Below, in pieces: positions 11,461 through 23,482 of a stretch of 64,000 bases of DNA. The stretch spans positions 79,165,470-79,229,469 of the forward strand of contig CM067366.1 of NCBI GenBank assembly GCA_034401795.1, in the 5' to 3' direction. Each line of letters opens with the position of its first letter. Position 1 is the stretch's first letter. This stretch comes from Chaetoderma sp. LZ-2023a. Taxonomy: Eukaryota; Mollusca; Caudofoveata; Chaetodermatida; Chaetodermatidae. The notes under the pieces were generated by a model that was not told the origin of the DNA, searched no databases, and saw only the letters and a list, made by a program, of their open reading frames with translations. The translations under genes and the position numbers were made by a program.

Positions 11461-12584
11461 CAAATGGCCGAATCTCTAAATATAATTTTATTCCTCAAAC
11501 TGGACACCCTGCGTTATTATATCTTTGAAATGACCTTCATCATGCTTAGGTCTTCTTACCATGTTTGGAAAGAGGCTTAATTAGAAAGTGTTAGGAATTT
11601 ATTGAATGAAATAATGAACAAATCGGGTATTTATAAAGGTGAATGAATGATAATTGCCATTGTGACATAACACTTCGATTTTAGTGAGTCGACACAAAGA
11701 CATCCACTAATTCTTTTTTTGCAAATTGTACGCCCTGCGCTTTCAGGTGAGGGCGCCGATATCGAGGGGCTATTTTCGCTGAAACGTAACCCCAATGTGA
11801 CATCTTTCTGCTACGAGGTATTCCTGTACTACATTTGAGAGGAATCAGCACACAGGGAGGATGTGTTCTGCTTTATTCAAGTAACGACGTCTCTAACATT
11901 GAATAAATAAATAAATAAATAAATAAATAGAGACTTTGCAGTGAATTGAGGATCGTGATGTGTAGAAGACTGTCGGAGGGATTTGAAATTAATTAGTTGA
12001 AAACTATTCGATGTTATAAAAGCTTACCTGCTAGATGGGATGTAATTTAATTTCCCGTCATATAGTTGTGATAACGGTGTATTCGTTGCTCAGTGCACTT
12101 TGATTAGATGATATAGTATCTTGATCGCATGGCCTTCTACTTAACTTAAACTCGTTTTGGCTGGTTATTGACTTAACGACAAGCAATCAATAATAACAGT
12201 TGCATTCTATATTTTAGTTTTGGTGACAAAATCATGGTAAGACGTAGAATGCAAATGCTATTTTGACTACACTGTGTCAGCTATGTGTTTGTATTTTATG
12301 CAGTCATAGCAAAGGTAACAACAGAATGTTTATAGTAGGCTATGATTTCATCTGACTCACATTTGGGCGCACCAAACAGGTATATATCAGCCAAAACAAA
12401 CCTGTGTTGCTTAGCCCAGCTCTCAAATGGATAGATTAGTTGGCAAATTGTCAGGATAAAGCTTATATTACTAACACTATTAGCGTATAGGTCTCACAGG
12501 TGTATACAATCTAGGTCTACGTCATATTTGAAAGGCATATATGTGTCTAACATAAAGGCTTGTATACATTTGTGCCGTGGAAAG
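11461..12584. other. No gene seen
   Basis: AT-rich sequence with an (AAAT)n run at about 11903-11930. I see no coding or RNA feature that I can support. Confidence 0.4.
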
Positions 12585-12850
12585 TTGAAGTTATTATTAT
12601 TATTATTATTATTATTTAGGCCGACATTATATTGGGTCTACATGCCAGTATGGCGTTCGAACGATATATAGTGAATAACCTCGTCTCATAAGAGAGAGGA
12701 ATAGACATTAAATATTATAATGACCCTAGACTCACAAGTACGTCCCTCTCCGTGGTGGAGATAAGGCTGGCAGCCAGGAAACGTTATCGCGAGTCTAAAT
12801 AATGACCCCACTGGGAGGTATAGTTTGTACATCAAAACATGTTTAAACCT
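12585..12850 (-). mobile_element. Possible short retroposon ending in (AAT)n
   Basis: Read on the minus strand, a GC-moderate segment ends in ten or so AAT units (plus-strand ATT run at 12588-12617). A terminal trinucleotide tail is common for SINEs. A weak box-B-like CGTTCGAACGCC is present, but no clear box A, so the call is tentative. Confidence 0.3.
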
Positions 12851-12959
12851 GAATCGCTTCGGCTCAGCTTAAGGTTCTCGCGCATCAATAAATTGTTGGC
12901 TGGATAAATATCACATGTGCATGCATAAAGCAATTAGGCTATTTAGATGATTAGATTCT

Positions 12960-13325
12960 CGCTTTGTAATAGATGGATCCATTTCCAGCTATGCCCCACC
13001 CATTTCTAGCTACGCCCCGCCCACATTTTCGTGTTTGGGAATAAATTTGTGTACTATATGCTTCCCAGAATTCCAATATCAAGGTAACTAGAGATGCAAC
13101 CTGTCGAATATTGTGAGACTAATTTGACTGGGTTCTTTTGCTGCATATGGCAGCAACAGCGCCCAATCACACTAGTCTCACAATATCCAACATAATGGTT
13201 ATTAAATAGTAAAGACATACATTTCTTACACTTGGCGGACTATTCAATGTTTACCATAGACCTAGATAAACATCTATCATGATGCATTATGGTTGTGACG
13301 TCAGCCTACATGATCGGATCCTCCA
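12960..13325 (+). repeat. Family A palindromic repeat, long copy 5
   Basis: Bounded by GGATCC at about 12967 and GGATCC at about 13316. It holds the GC-rich block CTAGCTACGCCCCGCCCACA and a core palindrome at about 13108-13195 (GTCGAATATTGTGAGACTAA facing ACTAGTCTCACAATATCCAA), with TGACGTCA at 13296-13303. Confidence 0.75.
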
Positions 13326-13734
13326 ACTCTATTCTTATTGGCAGAAAATGGTATTTTAATATACTGATGACTACGATAATCCCAATTTAACCTATATTCC
13401 TGCTAAGAGAAAGATGCTATATAAGTGGGCATGAGTAAGTAAAATACAGCCGAGCATATCTATATAACGGGGCCTTCTCATGTGGTATTAGAGGGTTCCG
13501 AAGTAGAGGACCCACAAGCTGGGCCCTATTTTCACACCCTTTTCTTTTGTTCATTCATTTGTTATTTCCTTTGTTATTTTGACACCATTTTTCCTTTGAT
13601 CTCCGCCGCCATTTGTGTCAGTTTCCTTTTAAGGGCCCAGCTCTTCTCCATTCTGATTTGATATTAGATGTAGAGCGTGGTTACAAGCCCTTCACCATAA
13701 TTAAATCACGTCCAATCAGGTGAACTTAATGGTA

Positions 13735-14135
13735 ATTAGCGTAATGATGATTGACAAGGGATACTACATTGTGTAAGGATGATTGACAGGGTACATGTCT
13801 GGACTCATCTTTTCCGGACTCTGGGAACTCATTCAATCACAAAACCTGGTCTCTCATTAAATCACGTGACTACTATCGCGTAATGACGCTTGACAAGGGT
13901 TAATGAGAGTAATTAAGCGACTTCAAAGGCCACGATCTCTTCGAGATAGTACAACTGGCAATGGTTAATGCATTGCGTAAGGATGATTAACAGGGTACAT
14001 GTCTGGACTCGTCATTTACGAGTTCTGGGAACTCATTCAATCACAAAGCCCCGCCCCTCATTAAATCATGTGTTTCCTAGTGCATAATTGGGATTGACAC
14101 ACGGTAATCGAGTGGCAAATCGTATAAAAGAGGCT
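13735..14135 (+). promoter_or_regulatory. Repeated promoter-like modules ahead of a TATA box
   Basis: The motif GYGTAAKGATGATTGACAGG recurs at about 13738, 13771, 13878 and 13975, with a weaker fifth near 14080. Two of these (13771 and 13975) extend into a roughly 95-bp direct repeat ending in CATTAAATCACGTG or CATTAAATCATGTG, spaced 204 bp apart. TATAAAAG follows at 14122-14129, about 60 bp before the first long frame. Repeated upstream units before a TATA box suggest a polymerase II promoter; no factor can be named. Confidence 0.45.
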
Positions 14136-14184
14136 AAAAAACTGTTTGGTTAAGTCTTAACTTTTTTGATTTTGTTTAAACAGT

Positions 14185-14517
14185 TTGTTTACCCCCACCA
14201 AGCGTGGGGTGTTTATGTATGGCCATGCGTTTCGAAAGTTTGCCACCATGATTCCAACATTCGAAGAAACTGTGCTTAAGGCTAGGTGTTCCGATAGAGT
14301 AGAACAGATTAATTACATATATGAATTAGCGCCTCAATTAAAGTCACTATCAGCACTAAATATCTGTAATGCTGAGCTAACTTGGTACTCCTCACCAGGT
14401 CAAACTGAGGTGAATCCCTCATTCAGAAGCATGACATTCCCTAGTGGCTCGTGTCGAATCCTGAAAGAGATCCTGCATGAAATTCTCGGCGCTATGCCGA
14501 ACTCTACACTCGTGTAA
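14185..14517 (+). CDS. Hypothetical 110-aa frame in the unrecognised element
   Basis: ATG to stop gives 110 residues, lying about 60 bp after a TATA box. The middle has mixed helix-like composition with Cys at about 34 and 61; there is no signal peptide or membrane segment. I do not recognise the family. Base composition and strand agree with the following small frames, so it is probably the first gene or gene part of this element. Confidence 0.35.
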   Translation: MFTPTKRGVFMYGHAFRKFATMIPTFEETVLKARCSDRVEQINYIYELAPQLKSLSALNICNAELTWYSSPGQTEVNPSFRSMTFPSGSCRILKEILHEILGAMPNSTLV

Positions 14518-14681
14518 ACGTTTTATGCTCGAAAAAAACAACAATCAATTTTTAACATGTTTTGGTTGGGCGACGCAATATTGAAAAAAAACAACTGATC
14601 ATCAATATATAGATAAAAACTCACGATGGTTAAAGCTATGATCTCCAAATATTCCAGACATTAGCTATTAATCATTAGATT

Positions 14682-15091
14682 AATGGCTGATTCGTGTCAT
14701 TCGAATAATGGGTGGAGACAAATAGGTATATGCAGTAACATGCCTCTACTCTCCGGTTGTAGAGTCAGCTTAAAGTTAATGGTTGACAAAGGCTCTTGGT
14801 TTGAAATAGTCAGGACTCTAAGGAGCTGCGCAAACGTTAACTCAAATGTTAATATCTGATGAGCTATACATTACTATAATGGATGAAGAGCTTAAACTAA
14901 CTACAGTTTTAGATGGTGATGCGGTAAAGACTAAAGATTACATATTTTTGAGACCCTGTATTACTCGATTACTGGCATTAACACATAAGCAGCCAGACAA
15001 TTCTAACAACTTCACATTAGACAGAGCTATTCAGAATCTTATCGATCACGTATCCCCAGAGGACCATGGGGTGGCAGATCTCTCTATTTAA
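14682..15091 (+). CDS. Hypothetical small frames in the unrecognised element
   Basis: Two overlapping frames lie on the plus strand, a Cys-containing one from ATG 14682 (about 58 aa) and an 81-aa one from 14846 to 15091. The second is helical and charged (MDEELKLTTVLDGDAVKTKD, then LRPCITRLLALTH). Neither resembles a family I know. They are listed because the composition looks coding and they continue the same strand as their neighbours. Confidence 0.3.
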
Positions 15092-15216
15092 CAGGAGTCT
15101 ACGGCTGTAGAAGAGGAAATGCTACCGGGATTCAAACCACTGCCAGATACGTTGAGTTCTAATTATGAAGCCACGGTTTTTACATCATTAGACTCACCCG
15201 GCAATGTTGAAATTTA

Positions 15217-15347
<131 letters not shown>

Positions 15348-15389
15348 CCTCTGAATGCTACACCATATAGGTTTGATATTTTCCATTAA

Positions 15390-15749
15390 GATATCGATGA
15401 ACGTGACTATCAGAGTTTTGGCCCTAATAAGATTCCCAAATCTACCAGAGACAATTCTACAATTATTTTCACTAACTTATTGAATTTAGCAATCCGTAAT
15501 TTAGCTGTTAGTGAATGCTACAGGTGTCAACATGACTGCCCGTCTCAGATGGAACACCAGTGTATGGGTATCAATTATTTCTTAAGGCCTATGACAATGT
15601 CGAGTTACATTACTTAAACGCATAAGAAAATATGTGTCTAAAATTGATTTCTTTCTTGCATTATCTGCCGATCCAAATTTATATTGGAATGTCTATGAAC
15701 TATACAACGCCTGTAAGACTGATTGGCTAAACGATTTACTGCGCAAATA
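15390..15749 (+). pseudogene. Cys/His-motif protein remnant of the unrecognised element
   Basis: Coding-like sequence includes a compact metal-binding-like motif, CYRCQHDCPSQMEHQC (about 15516-15563), spaced C-x2-C-x3-C-x5-H-x-C. A tail rich in Trp, Tyr and Leu follows (YWNVYELYNACKTDWLNDLL). I do not recognise a named domain; the Cys/His spacing suggests a small zinc-binding fold. It is a fossil of the same element as the frames on either side. Confidence 0.35.
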
Positions 15750-16060
15750 ATATCTTAAAATTATAGATTTAATTATAACCTAGAATTATTGTCATAATTA
15801 TAACCTAGAATTCTTGAATTCATTTTCTAGATCAAATTTCACATGTATTACCGCTATTAAAAATTGATATATGATCGGTCTAAACATGTGTTTCCCTATT
15901 CGCTAACCTTACTCTATGACCTAAACATTTTCAAATCTGTGCTTTTGAAAACTGTTGCTCTCTTTAGCATCAACAAGCTCCTGCAATATTATTTTCAAAA
16001 TGAACATCAATGTCTGCTTCAAGTTGTTGTTATGCGACTGCTCATGTGGATTTGCGGACA
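15750..16060. other. AT-rich spacer
   Basis: Contains a short direct repeat, ATTATAACCTAGAATT, at about 15770 and 15796. No supported gene. Confidence 0.4.
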
Positions 16061-16290
16061 AACATTTATACATGCAGCCGAGTGTGGTGGTCGCATGTAC
16101 TGCACACCTATATTTGCACGTGTCACCTTACGGCCGCACATGAAGCCGCACGGATTTGCAGCCACACATTTATACACGCTGCCGAGTGTGGCGGTCAAGC
16201 GTACATACAAACCTATATCCGTACATGTGGCCACACCTGCGGCCACACATTTATACATGCGACCGATGGTGGTGTTTGAGCATACATCCA
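16060..16290. repeat. Three-copy tandem repeat, about 80-100 bp unit
   Basis: ACATTTATACATGCAGCCGA and close variants recur at about 16063, 16165 and 16246, each followed by a GTGTGGTGGTC-like stretch and a CATACA or GTACA phrase. Several frames stay open here because of the repeat. Confidence 0.75.
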
Positions 16291-16577
16291 GTCCTATAAA
16301 ATGTCTCAAATTCAATCCCTTTTTTCACTACAGTTTAGCTAGCCCAAAGTGTCGAACGTGTATTGTATCTAGTACATAGTAGTTAGGGGAGCCTTAGGCA
16401 GTAAGAAGGTTTCTCCAACTAAAACCTGAAAGCCTTCACCAATAAATTTAGATTAAAAATAATATGCTTATCCTATAATCAATATGCCAAGACATAAATG
16501 TGGAGCGAAATAAGAATCGTTTCCATAACAATGAAGATAGCGAAAATCTAGACAGGGAAGATGAAGAAATAACATAG

Positions 16578-16865
16578 ATGAAGAGTGAAGATAATGAGCC
16601 AATGGAGTCAGAGAGTGAAGCCGATGTTGACTCAACAGAGTCTGAGAGCGATGATGAGGGTGAAGTCATAGGCGATGACTCACCGGAGTCTGAGAGCAAT
16701 GATGAAGGTGAAGATGAAAAAGAAGTCATAGCCAATCAGGAGCTCTTTGCCATATTCCAAAATATTAACCAGGACTTAGACGCTGAGCAATCAGGTTTAG
16801 AAGATGAGGTTGGTGATGCGAACATAGACCCCAATGGTGTAGACTATGAGTCTATTTCCGTATAA
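16578..16865 (+). CDS. Acidic hypothetical protein (95 aa) of the unrecognised element
   Basis: The N-terminal half is dominated by Glu, Asp and Ser in a repeated SESESDDEGE style (residues about 8-50). A helical stretch follows (ANQELFAIFQNINQDLDAEQ). Such composition occurs in nuclear or nucleic-acid-associated regulatory proteins, but no domain can be assigned. It is followed closely, in the same frame, by a second acidic frame at 16875-17141. Confidence 0.35.
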   Translation: MKSEDNEPMESESEADVDSTESESDDEGEVIGDDSPESESNDEGEDEKEVIANQELFAIFQNINQDLDAEQSGLEDEVGDANIDPNGVDYESISV

Positions 16866-16874
16866 TCTGATGCT

Positions 16875-17141
16875 TTGGTTGCAAAGTGTACTGCCATAAT
16901 GCTCCAGTGGAGAAGATTACAGAACTCTATGCTCATTAAAATAATTCGTCGGGAAACTAAAGATTTTATCACCGAGGGGTACGCATATGATGAAGCAGTC
17001 TTCTCAGCATTTCGCAAAAGACAATTTCTGATCACAGAGTACGTAAGCAACAATCTAGATGCCGACGTTGATGTTGATGACAACGATGATGATGATGATT
17101 CCGGTGGTGATGATGATGGATCTGATGCTGAAAAGTATTGA
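16875..17141 (+). CDS. Hypothetical protein with basic helix and Asp-rich tail (88 aa)
   Basis: A basic, helical N-terminal part (WRRLQNSMLIKIIRRETKDF) is followed by AVFSAFRKRQFLITEYVSNN and a C-terminal run of Asp. It probably belongs with the acidic frame just upstream. The family is unknown. Confidence 0.35.
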   Translation: MVAKCTAIMLQWRRLQNSMLIKIIRRETKDFITEGYAYDEAVFSAFRKRQFLITEYVSNNLDADVDVDDNDDDDDSGGDDDGSDAEKY

Positions 17142-18630
17142 TATGACTGATGCGCAGGTCGTCAGTCTACCTGTAGAGTCGTGGATCTCCAGGACATTGA
17201 CTATTTGTTTATGCTAGTAACAGAAACTATATGTTTATCCTATGTAATATGCTGAATTCAAAAGCATTATAAGTATTGACGGTGATCGTAACTTCACCAC
17301 GGACTACTAACACGAACGCACGCACCGATGTATAGTTATTTGAAATCCAAAACTATATTCAATTGTATTTTTTTATTTGTATTTGTCAATTGAACCGTGA
17401 CTTATCAGAGAGTGGATTCATGGCGATATTTGAATGATCTATAGCCCATGCTAATGAGTATAAACGTGCATCCATCAGCTAATAGCCGAAACTTACATAA
17501 AGTTCAACCTCTCCAATTTAACTTTAATCGTGCTATTAAACACAGTGCAAATAATTCGAAATAGGTTTTTTTCGAAAAAATAATTTTTACACAGCTCGGG
17601 GGTTACCTCTCTTGACTTTGGGCGTGTTATCATGTTTCCTACGCGAGATATTGAACACATTTGTGGACCACCTTTCAGTCAAATCATTTTCAAAGTACCC
17701 CACAGACTCCATGCAATATTGGCCTGAATCTTGTTTGTGAGAATGAAAAGAATTTGTCTGGCTTAGGAATTAATTCCGAGTACAGTACAGCCCGGAAATA
17801 ACCTATCATGAGATTGTGTCTTTTTTCAAGTGTGCAAACTATATGTCATTTAGAAATCAGCAACTTAACGACTTTCGAATATTTTAAAACCAATTTGTGT
17901 GAAAAATACTCAAGATACATTCTCTTTGTGTCATTTTCAAACATTAGATTACTCAGTAAAAGCACAACAATGTTATATCAAAGGCATCGAGTCGGTTCAC
18001 ATAAAACTTAGTTAGGTTTATTGTAATGAAGAGAACAAAAAGGGGCTGTGCTTATTGATCAGCACACAATTCTCCAAAACTGACATTGGCGGAAAAATCC
18101 TTCTCTTGAATACCCACTTCGAGATTGTGCTCTCCAGCAGGCATTATGACCGCGCAACACTTCAGCCATGCAACCATCCCTAGGTAGACACTAGGATCAG
18201 AGCAGTGTCATAGTAGAGCCTATGTTCGCACAGTGGGCAGCGATGGCGTGGCTTTGGCAGCTGGTTTTTCGAGACCCTTGAACTATCGGAGCTCTGGATG
18301 GGCTTCGGTAGCGGAAAAGTGTCCTATGACATTCCAGCCCATACCAGCTACTCTGATCTCGGTCCGTCAAAGTCCTTGGCACTGCCCATCATCCACAGCC
18401 TAACAGAGTGTGAGATGACACGTTTTACTAGGCATAGGGACGTGTTCATGGCCTCGCATACTGGTCAACTCATGGAAACATCTATTGTGCAATCTCTACC
18501 TCGCACCCAGAGTTTTGAGCAACTTTTCTGTTTCTCCTCGAACCGAGCCAAAAGATGGTAACGTCATATTATTAGATTGTTCATGTATTGCTGTTCTGGA
18601 TCACGGAACTCTCGCTCTTGCTTTTTTCCT
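17142..18630. other. No gene seen
   Basis: AT-rich to about 17800, then more GC-balanced sequence (18060-18600) with short open frames on both strands that lack coding character. I found no splice-bounded exon that I can defend. Confidence 0.35.
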
Positions 18631-18636
18631 CTCACC

Positions 18637-18662
18637 CCCCCCCCCCCCCCCCCCCGCCCCCG
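18637..18662. repeat. Poly-C tract
   Basis: Around 20 C residues interrupted by one G. Confidence 0.95.
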
Positions 18663-19079
18663 AGATAAATACATACCTTGGAACACTTAATCCATGGTGA
18701 GACAGTAGCCATCTCGTCATACTTCTGTACCCGAGACAACTGCCACTACCAGCCAACTGGTGCTAAAACACAGTAAATAATACATGCTATATTATTCCGA
18801 CTTTCATTCTGTAAATATTATATACTATGGATTACATCTGTGCAGAGGGATCATTAGTCTCCTATACATAACCACTAGGCTTCATCTATAGGGTCAGCCA
18901 ACGCACAATGTATCGGCGGCTGTAATTGGCTTAGCCTCAATACAGTGCCCACCGCATACCAGTCTGCCTTAGCAGCTTTTCCCAATGGTGAAACCTAGTG
19001 GGCATAGATAGGAAACTATAATTGGCTGAGCCATTTTATGACGTACAACAATCATTAGAATTAATAAATATTAGAATAG

Positions 19080-19490
19080 TAGAATATCTGCCTTTGAAAG
19101 TATGTACTCTAATGTGCAATACATTGTCAAAGTGGGTGATGGGTACAGTAATGACTTTTCATCTTCAGCTGGTGTTGAACAAGGTTGCGTACTTAGCCCA
19201 CTCTTATTCAACATGTATTTGCATGATTTGCCAGATATATTTGATAAAGCATGCGATCCTATACATTTGAACAACATCACTATTAATTGTCTTATGTTTG
19301 CTGATGGATGATCTTGCGATATGTCGGAAACTCATACTGGTTTGCAAAATGCCTTAAATAAACTAAATATATATTATAACAAATGGGATCTTACAGTCAA
19401 TTTAAACAAGACAAAAATAATAATTTTCAATAAGAGTGGACATTTACTAAAGAAATTCATGTATCATTTTTCATACATGGGCTCATGAAT
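19080..19490 (+). pseudogene. LINE reverse-transcriptase fragment
   Basis: Plus-strand translation from 19080 gives ISAFESMYSNVQYIVKVGDG, then the RT motif GVEQGCVLSPLLFNMYLHDL and a catalytic box reading FADG where FADD is expected (about 19303). An in-frame stop follows directly. The thumb side continues as GLQNALNKLNIYYNKWDLTV and NLNKTKIIIFNKSG. The altered third catalytic residue and the stop mark it as dead. About 135 codons remain of a protein normally near 900 residues. The motifs fit non-LTR elements, but the clade is uncertain. Confidence 0.8.
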
Positions 19491-21000
19491 TTTCGCAAAA
19501 ATGAGTCCTCTTCTCCCAGCACGGCTGACGTAGCTTGGTGGCAGGCAAACTGCATTGTTTTTTGGTTTGTCAAGTTGAGACACTTCCATGATACACCCGG
19601 TACGCCTTTGCGAAAAAATATGAAAGTTTTAACTGACCCCTGTGAAGATGTTGAGTATATTTGCCACTTCGATGGTGTGCATGGGGCGGGGTTGGTTTGT
19701 CTGCAGGAGGCACCTGCGCGACATCAGATGTGTAAGATGCCAGGATCTGCGATGAAGCAGATTGAAAGTTCGTCGGCATTCTACTAGGTCAGCATTTCCA
19801 GAGCACAGGGAATGCTCCATGGGTAATCCCATCCAGTCGATGCGATACTGGTTATGACTATGTGTTTTTCTGAATCAAGATGAGGTATACAAACACCGTC
19901 TCAATTAATGTGTTCGCCGACCACCTAGTGATGGACCACGATCAATATGACCCAGTTTTCATCACACATGCTTAGTGTAAGCTGGTCACATTCATGCAGA
20001 TCTTTAAAATCTTTGTCTGATGAGTCCATCATGTGGCCACCAAGTCATGCTACTCACACTGGTACTCACACGCCAGCCAGAGCTATCAAGTTCCAGGCCT
20101 TGTAGCCAAGGACGATATGGAAACCTCTGCCCCAACCAACTCTTGACGGATTGGCCGATACTCGACTTCAAATTTTTGTGGGATGTCTCGACACCAAGAC
20201 CCACTTGGTATTTGATATTGATTCGCATCCCACATATGACCGTTACCACATATCCAACTAAGATATGTCCTATTAATTTGGAGTGCAGACACCACCTCTG
20301 GTAGATGAACAACAACCACCATCTGCAAAATAATATATGCATCGTTTGTCTATCACACATTTTCCACATCAAGTCCCATGAAGTACGTGGTCCAAACTAG
20401 CACGCCATTCATGACTTTTGCCATATCTCCAGCAGGGGGATGGGTTGTTGATGTGTAGCCATATTGGCGCTGCTAGTAACGTCGATTTAAGATGCTTTCT
20501 CCATTGCGTATATGATTTTTTTTGTCTTGCTTCCTTATAAGTGTATATACGTCGGCTTTGATGTTTTGATTTTTTGAAATTTTGTTGTGGGAGGTTGCAT
20601 TTTGCTGCGAGGTTTTCCTGCCATTTACTTTTGGTTTTGCTTTGATAGCCATTGTCTTGTCGTCGCCCTGTCTTCATACCGTAATTGTTCATTGTCCATG
20701 TTTAGTTGATACTGATTAATTGTGCAGGTTAGTTATGTAAAGCCTCATTTATCATTGGCATGCTAGTAATTACTCCCGTTTCTTAGATCGCGTGGCTACA
20801 CGGGCGCTTTCTATTGGGCTTCATGCTGATCATGCAGCTGTATACAATTCAGGCTTTTTTGCAGATTTTAAAAGCTCCATTAGAATGGTGAGTATCACGT
20901 AGTAGTCGTTGCGTCTCTCTTTGGTCAATTATACCAGTTCAGTAGCCAAAGACTTCTGTTATCCACTGTAAATGTCATGATGCTCACGCTGCTAAACTAA
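19491..21000. other. Unassigned region, possibly decayed transposon on the minus strand
   Basis: Short frames occur on both strands. On the minus strand, 20372-19500 loosely resembles a scrambled transposase, but no catalytic residues can be placed. A basic 107-aa frame (20692-20369, minus) is unrecognised. No host exon is supported. Confidence 0.25.
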
Positions 21001-21002
21001 GA

Positions 21003-21660
21003 ATGTCATCTGACTATAAGCGGATGCTTAGCCTTAAAATTAGCACAAAAGGGTGGATTGTTTCAGGCACTGGTGTGTATAATGGCTTGAAGGACACGAT
21101 TGGCACTGCTCCTGTGGTACCAAAAGGTCTGATTAACGTAACTCGTAATCTATGGAATGTGACAGTAAGCACCCAAGAAGCAAAGGACACGTTATTGGAG
21201 ACCGACCTTTTTATAGCTGGAGAAGTATGTAACATAAATTAATGGTCGAAATAAAGGTCCCTCTTGAAATCCTGAATGAGCGTATGTCAAGCGAACTTAG
21301 CCAGTATGGGCAAGTATTGAAAATTGAGAGAAAGAGACTTACTGTTTTAATAAAACCTTAGAAAACAGTATTAGAAAGAGTGTACTTTGGAATGGTAGAC
21401 AAGCCTCTCCCTAATAAATTGTCTTTTAGATGGTATTTTTATCCGTCCACTGTGCTGCCGAGGTTAAGGGAAGGAGTGCAGGATTTGTCCAAGCACTGGT
21501 CCCCACAAGATATTTCCCACAAAAAAACCTAAATGTGGACGAAATTGGTGTTATTAAGGAATGTATTAGCTTAGCTTCACAGAGAACAATCCAGACTACT
21601 GATTCTAAATCAAGTCAAAGCGATCATGAGGACACTTAGGATGAAATCAAATTTCCTTTG
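21003..21660 (+). pseudogene. Possible LINE ORF1-like remnant
   Basis: An 79-aa frame (21003-21242) has KGWIVSGTGVYNGLKDTIGT and continues, after a stop, as VEIKVPLEILNERMSSELSQ. Further coding-like text follows, including VYFGMVDKPLPNKLSF. The order resembles gag-like ORF1 proteins of some non-LTR retrotransposons, which bind their RNA. No intact zinc knuckle is visible, so the assignment is weak. Confidence 0.3.
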
Positions 21661-21890
21661 TTACAGCGACAAACTACATCCAGGACACGGGTGACAGATG
21701 ACGATGTTTGTAATGTTTCCTATTAATAATTATAATCAATATCCAGTTTTTACATATGCGTGTATGAGTTTTAATAAGTTTAACTTCTGGTTTCTGGAGT
21801 AATAAATGGTTGTTTGTTCTGTAATCTCTCTTATGGTTTAATCCTGACCCATCCGCCCGTATGCTACATTTGGTGGCGGGAAAACATAAT
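21661..21890. other. AT-rich spacer
   Basis: Contains AATAAA near 21800 but no attributable gene. Confidence 0.3.
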
Positions 21891-23480
21891 TGGAAATGAC
21901 CACGAAAGTAAGATTTTTTGATTGAGGTTCGCTGGTCACCATTTTCAAAAGGGCTCGCTTCTGATTGATGTTCGCTGGATTCTGTTTCTGATTAGTGTTC
22001 ACTATGTGCCATTTTCAAACATGCTCACTTCTAATTGGTGTTCGCTGGATGCCATTTCTGATTGGCTGGATCGGTAGGCGCCGCCTCTGATGGGCTGTTC
22101 TGTTCCCTCCAGATTTAAATCTATTTTTACCCATTTTGGTTCCCTGTCATCATGACTGATTGTTGCCCGCTCATTTTCTCCTCCAGATTTTAATCTACTC
22201 TTCAAAGATTTTGGCGCCTTGTCAGCATGATTGATTGTTCCCCCTCATTTTTCCCGCTCATTTTTTCTCCAGATTTTAATCTATTTTTAACCATGGCTCC
22301 CCGTCAGTATGATTGATTGTTTCTGGCTCATCTTTCCCGCTCATTTTTCCCTCCAGACCATATTCCAAGCTACTGAATTTCCCCTTCGATATTAAGAAAA
22401 CTACAAGATATCTATACTTTCAGCCAACCGAAATAAAGATATGAAACAGTATTTTACAACTGCAAAATCTGTAATACACCCATTCGCCATAACACTGACA
22501 GAGTAATCACATCCTTACAGGTTCTTTACCCTAGCTAAGGAAAGGGGATACCAGTGCATAGCTGAAAAGTTATAGAAAACTCTCTGTTTGATATTGTCTA
22601 ACTTTCCCAAGCAGATAAAAAGAAGCAAAGTTGATTCTGATTAATACAATAACCTCAAGTCACTTTATGAACTGTCGATGTTGTAGCATTGGTGGTAGTA
22701 AAGGCCCACATGTTAAGTAATTGTGTGAAGTAGTCATAAGTAGTGAGTTGTTGAAGTTGCTACTGAAATAGGTTATCATTACAGTTTCTTTATCATAACT
22801 AAAACCATAGGATACCAGTTCGTAACTGAAAAGTCTGAAATATACCATCTCAAGGCTGGCACAAGAATCGCCTCCTTACAGGCATAGAACAGCATTAGTT
22901 TGCTATAGGGTTAGCACTCCCAGGCAGATAAAAAGAAGAAAACTTGATTTTGATTAATACAATAACCTCAACCCACTTGATGGACTGACGTTGTAGGTAG
23001 GTAGTAAGGGCCCCGACCCCCTAAGAAGTAGTCATAAGTAGTGGGTTGTTGATGTTACTACTGCAACAAGTGATTGTACTCTCCAGCTTTCTGTGTACAA
23101 GTGAGAGCTGAGTGAAGTTGTTGTGGAATATGTGAGCTGTCAATCGTTTTAGATGTGCTTGATTCTGATTCGTATTAGCTTGGCGCTGTTTCTGATTGAC
23201 TATTCGTTTTCAAATATGCTTGATTCTGATTTGTGGCGGCTGGCACCATCTCTGATTGGTGGTGGCTGGGCGCCAGATGTTATCTATTTTGTCACACTGT
23301 CAACATGATTGATTGGTTGTTATTTTCCTGCTCGTTTTCAATCTCTTTTTGCGTGTCTTTCCCGCTCGTTTTTCCCATCCAACTTGTTATGTATTTTTCA
23401 AAAGTTTTTGCGTCATTTTGAAGTCTTTGGGGTTTTTTATTAATGGTTAGTGGATGCCATCATAGCCTGGATGTTCTTCT
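21890..23480. repeat. Cluster of degenerate direct repeats related to the foldback at 23483
   Basis: Blocks of CTGATTGGTGTTCGCTGG and TTCCCGCTCATTTTTCCCTC recur between 21900 and 22360, and again diverged at 23140-23390. Blocks with ACAGTATTTTACAACTGCAA and ATCACATCCTTACAGG recur at 22364-22575 and, more degraded, to about 23060. The latter are the same sub-repeats that make up the arms of the foldback element just downstream. Confidence 0.65.
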
Positions 23481-23482
23481 TT

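Noticed and set aside
18870-18995. Small element with CCACTAGGCTTCA/TGAAACCTAGTGG ends
   Set aside because: A 13-bp inverted match with one mismatch but no target duplication; could be chance.
19500-20372. piggyBac-like transposase on the minus strand
   Set aside because: Only a loose, scrambled resemblance; no catalytic Asp can be placed and no TTAA-flanked ends were found.
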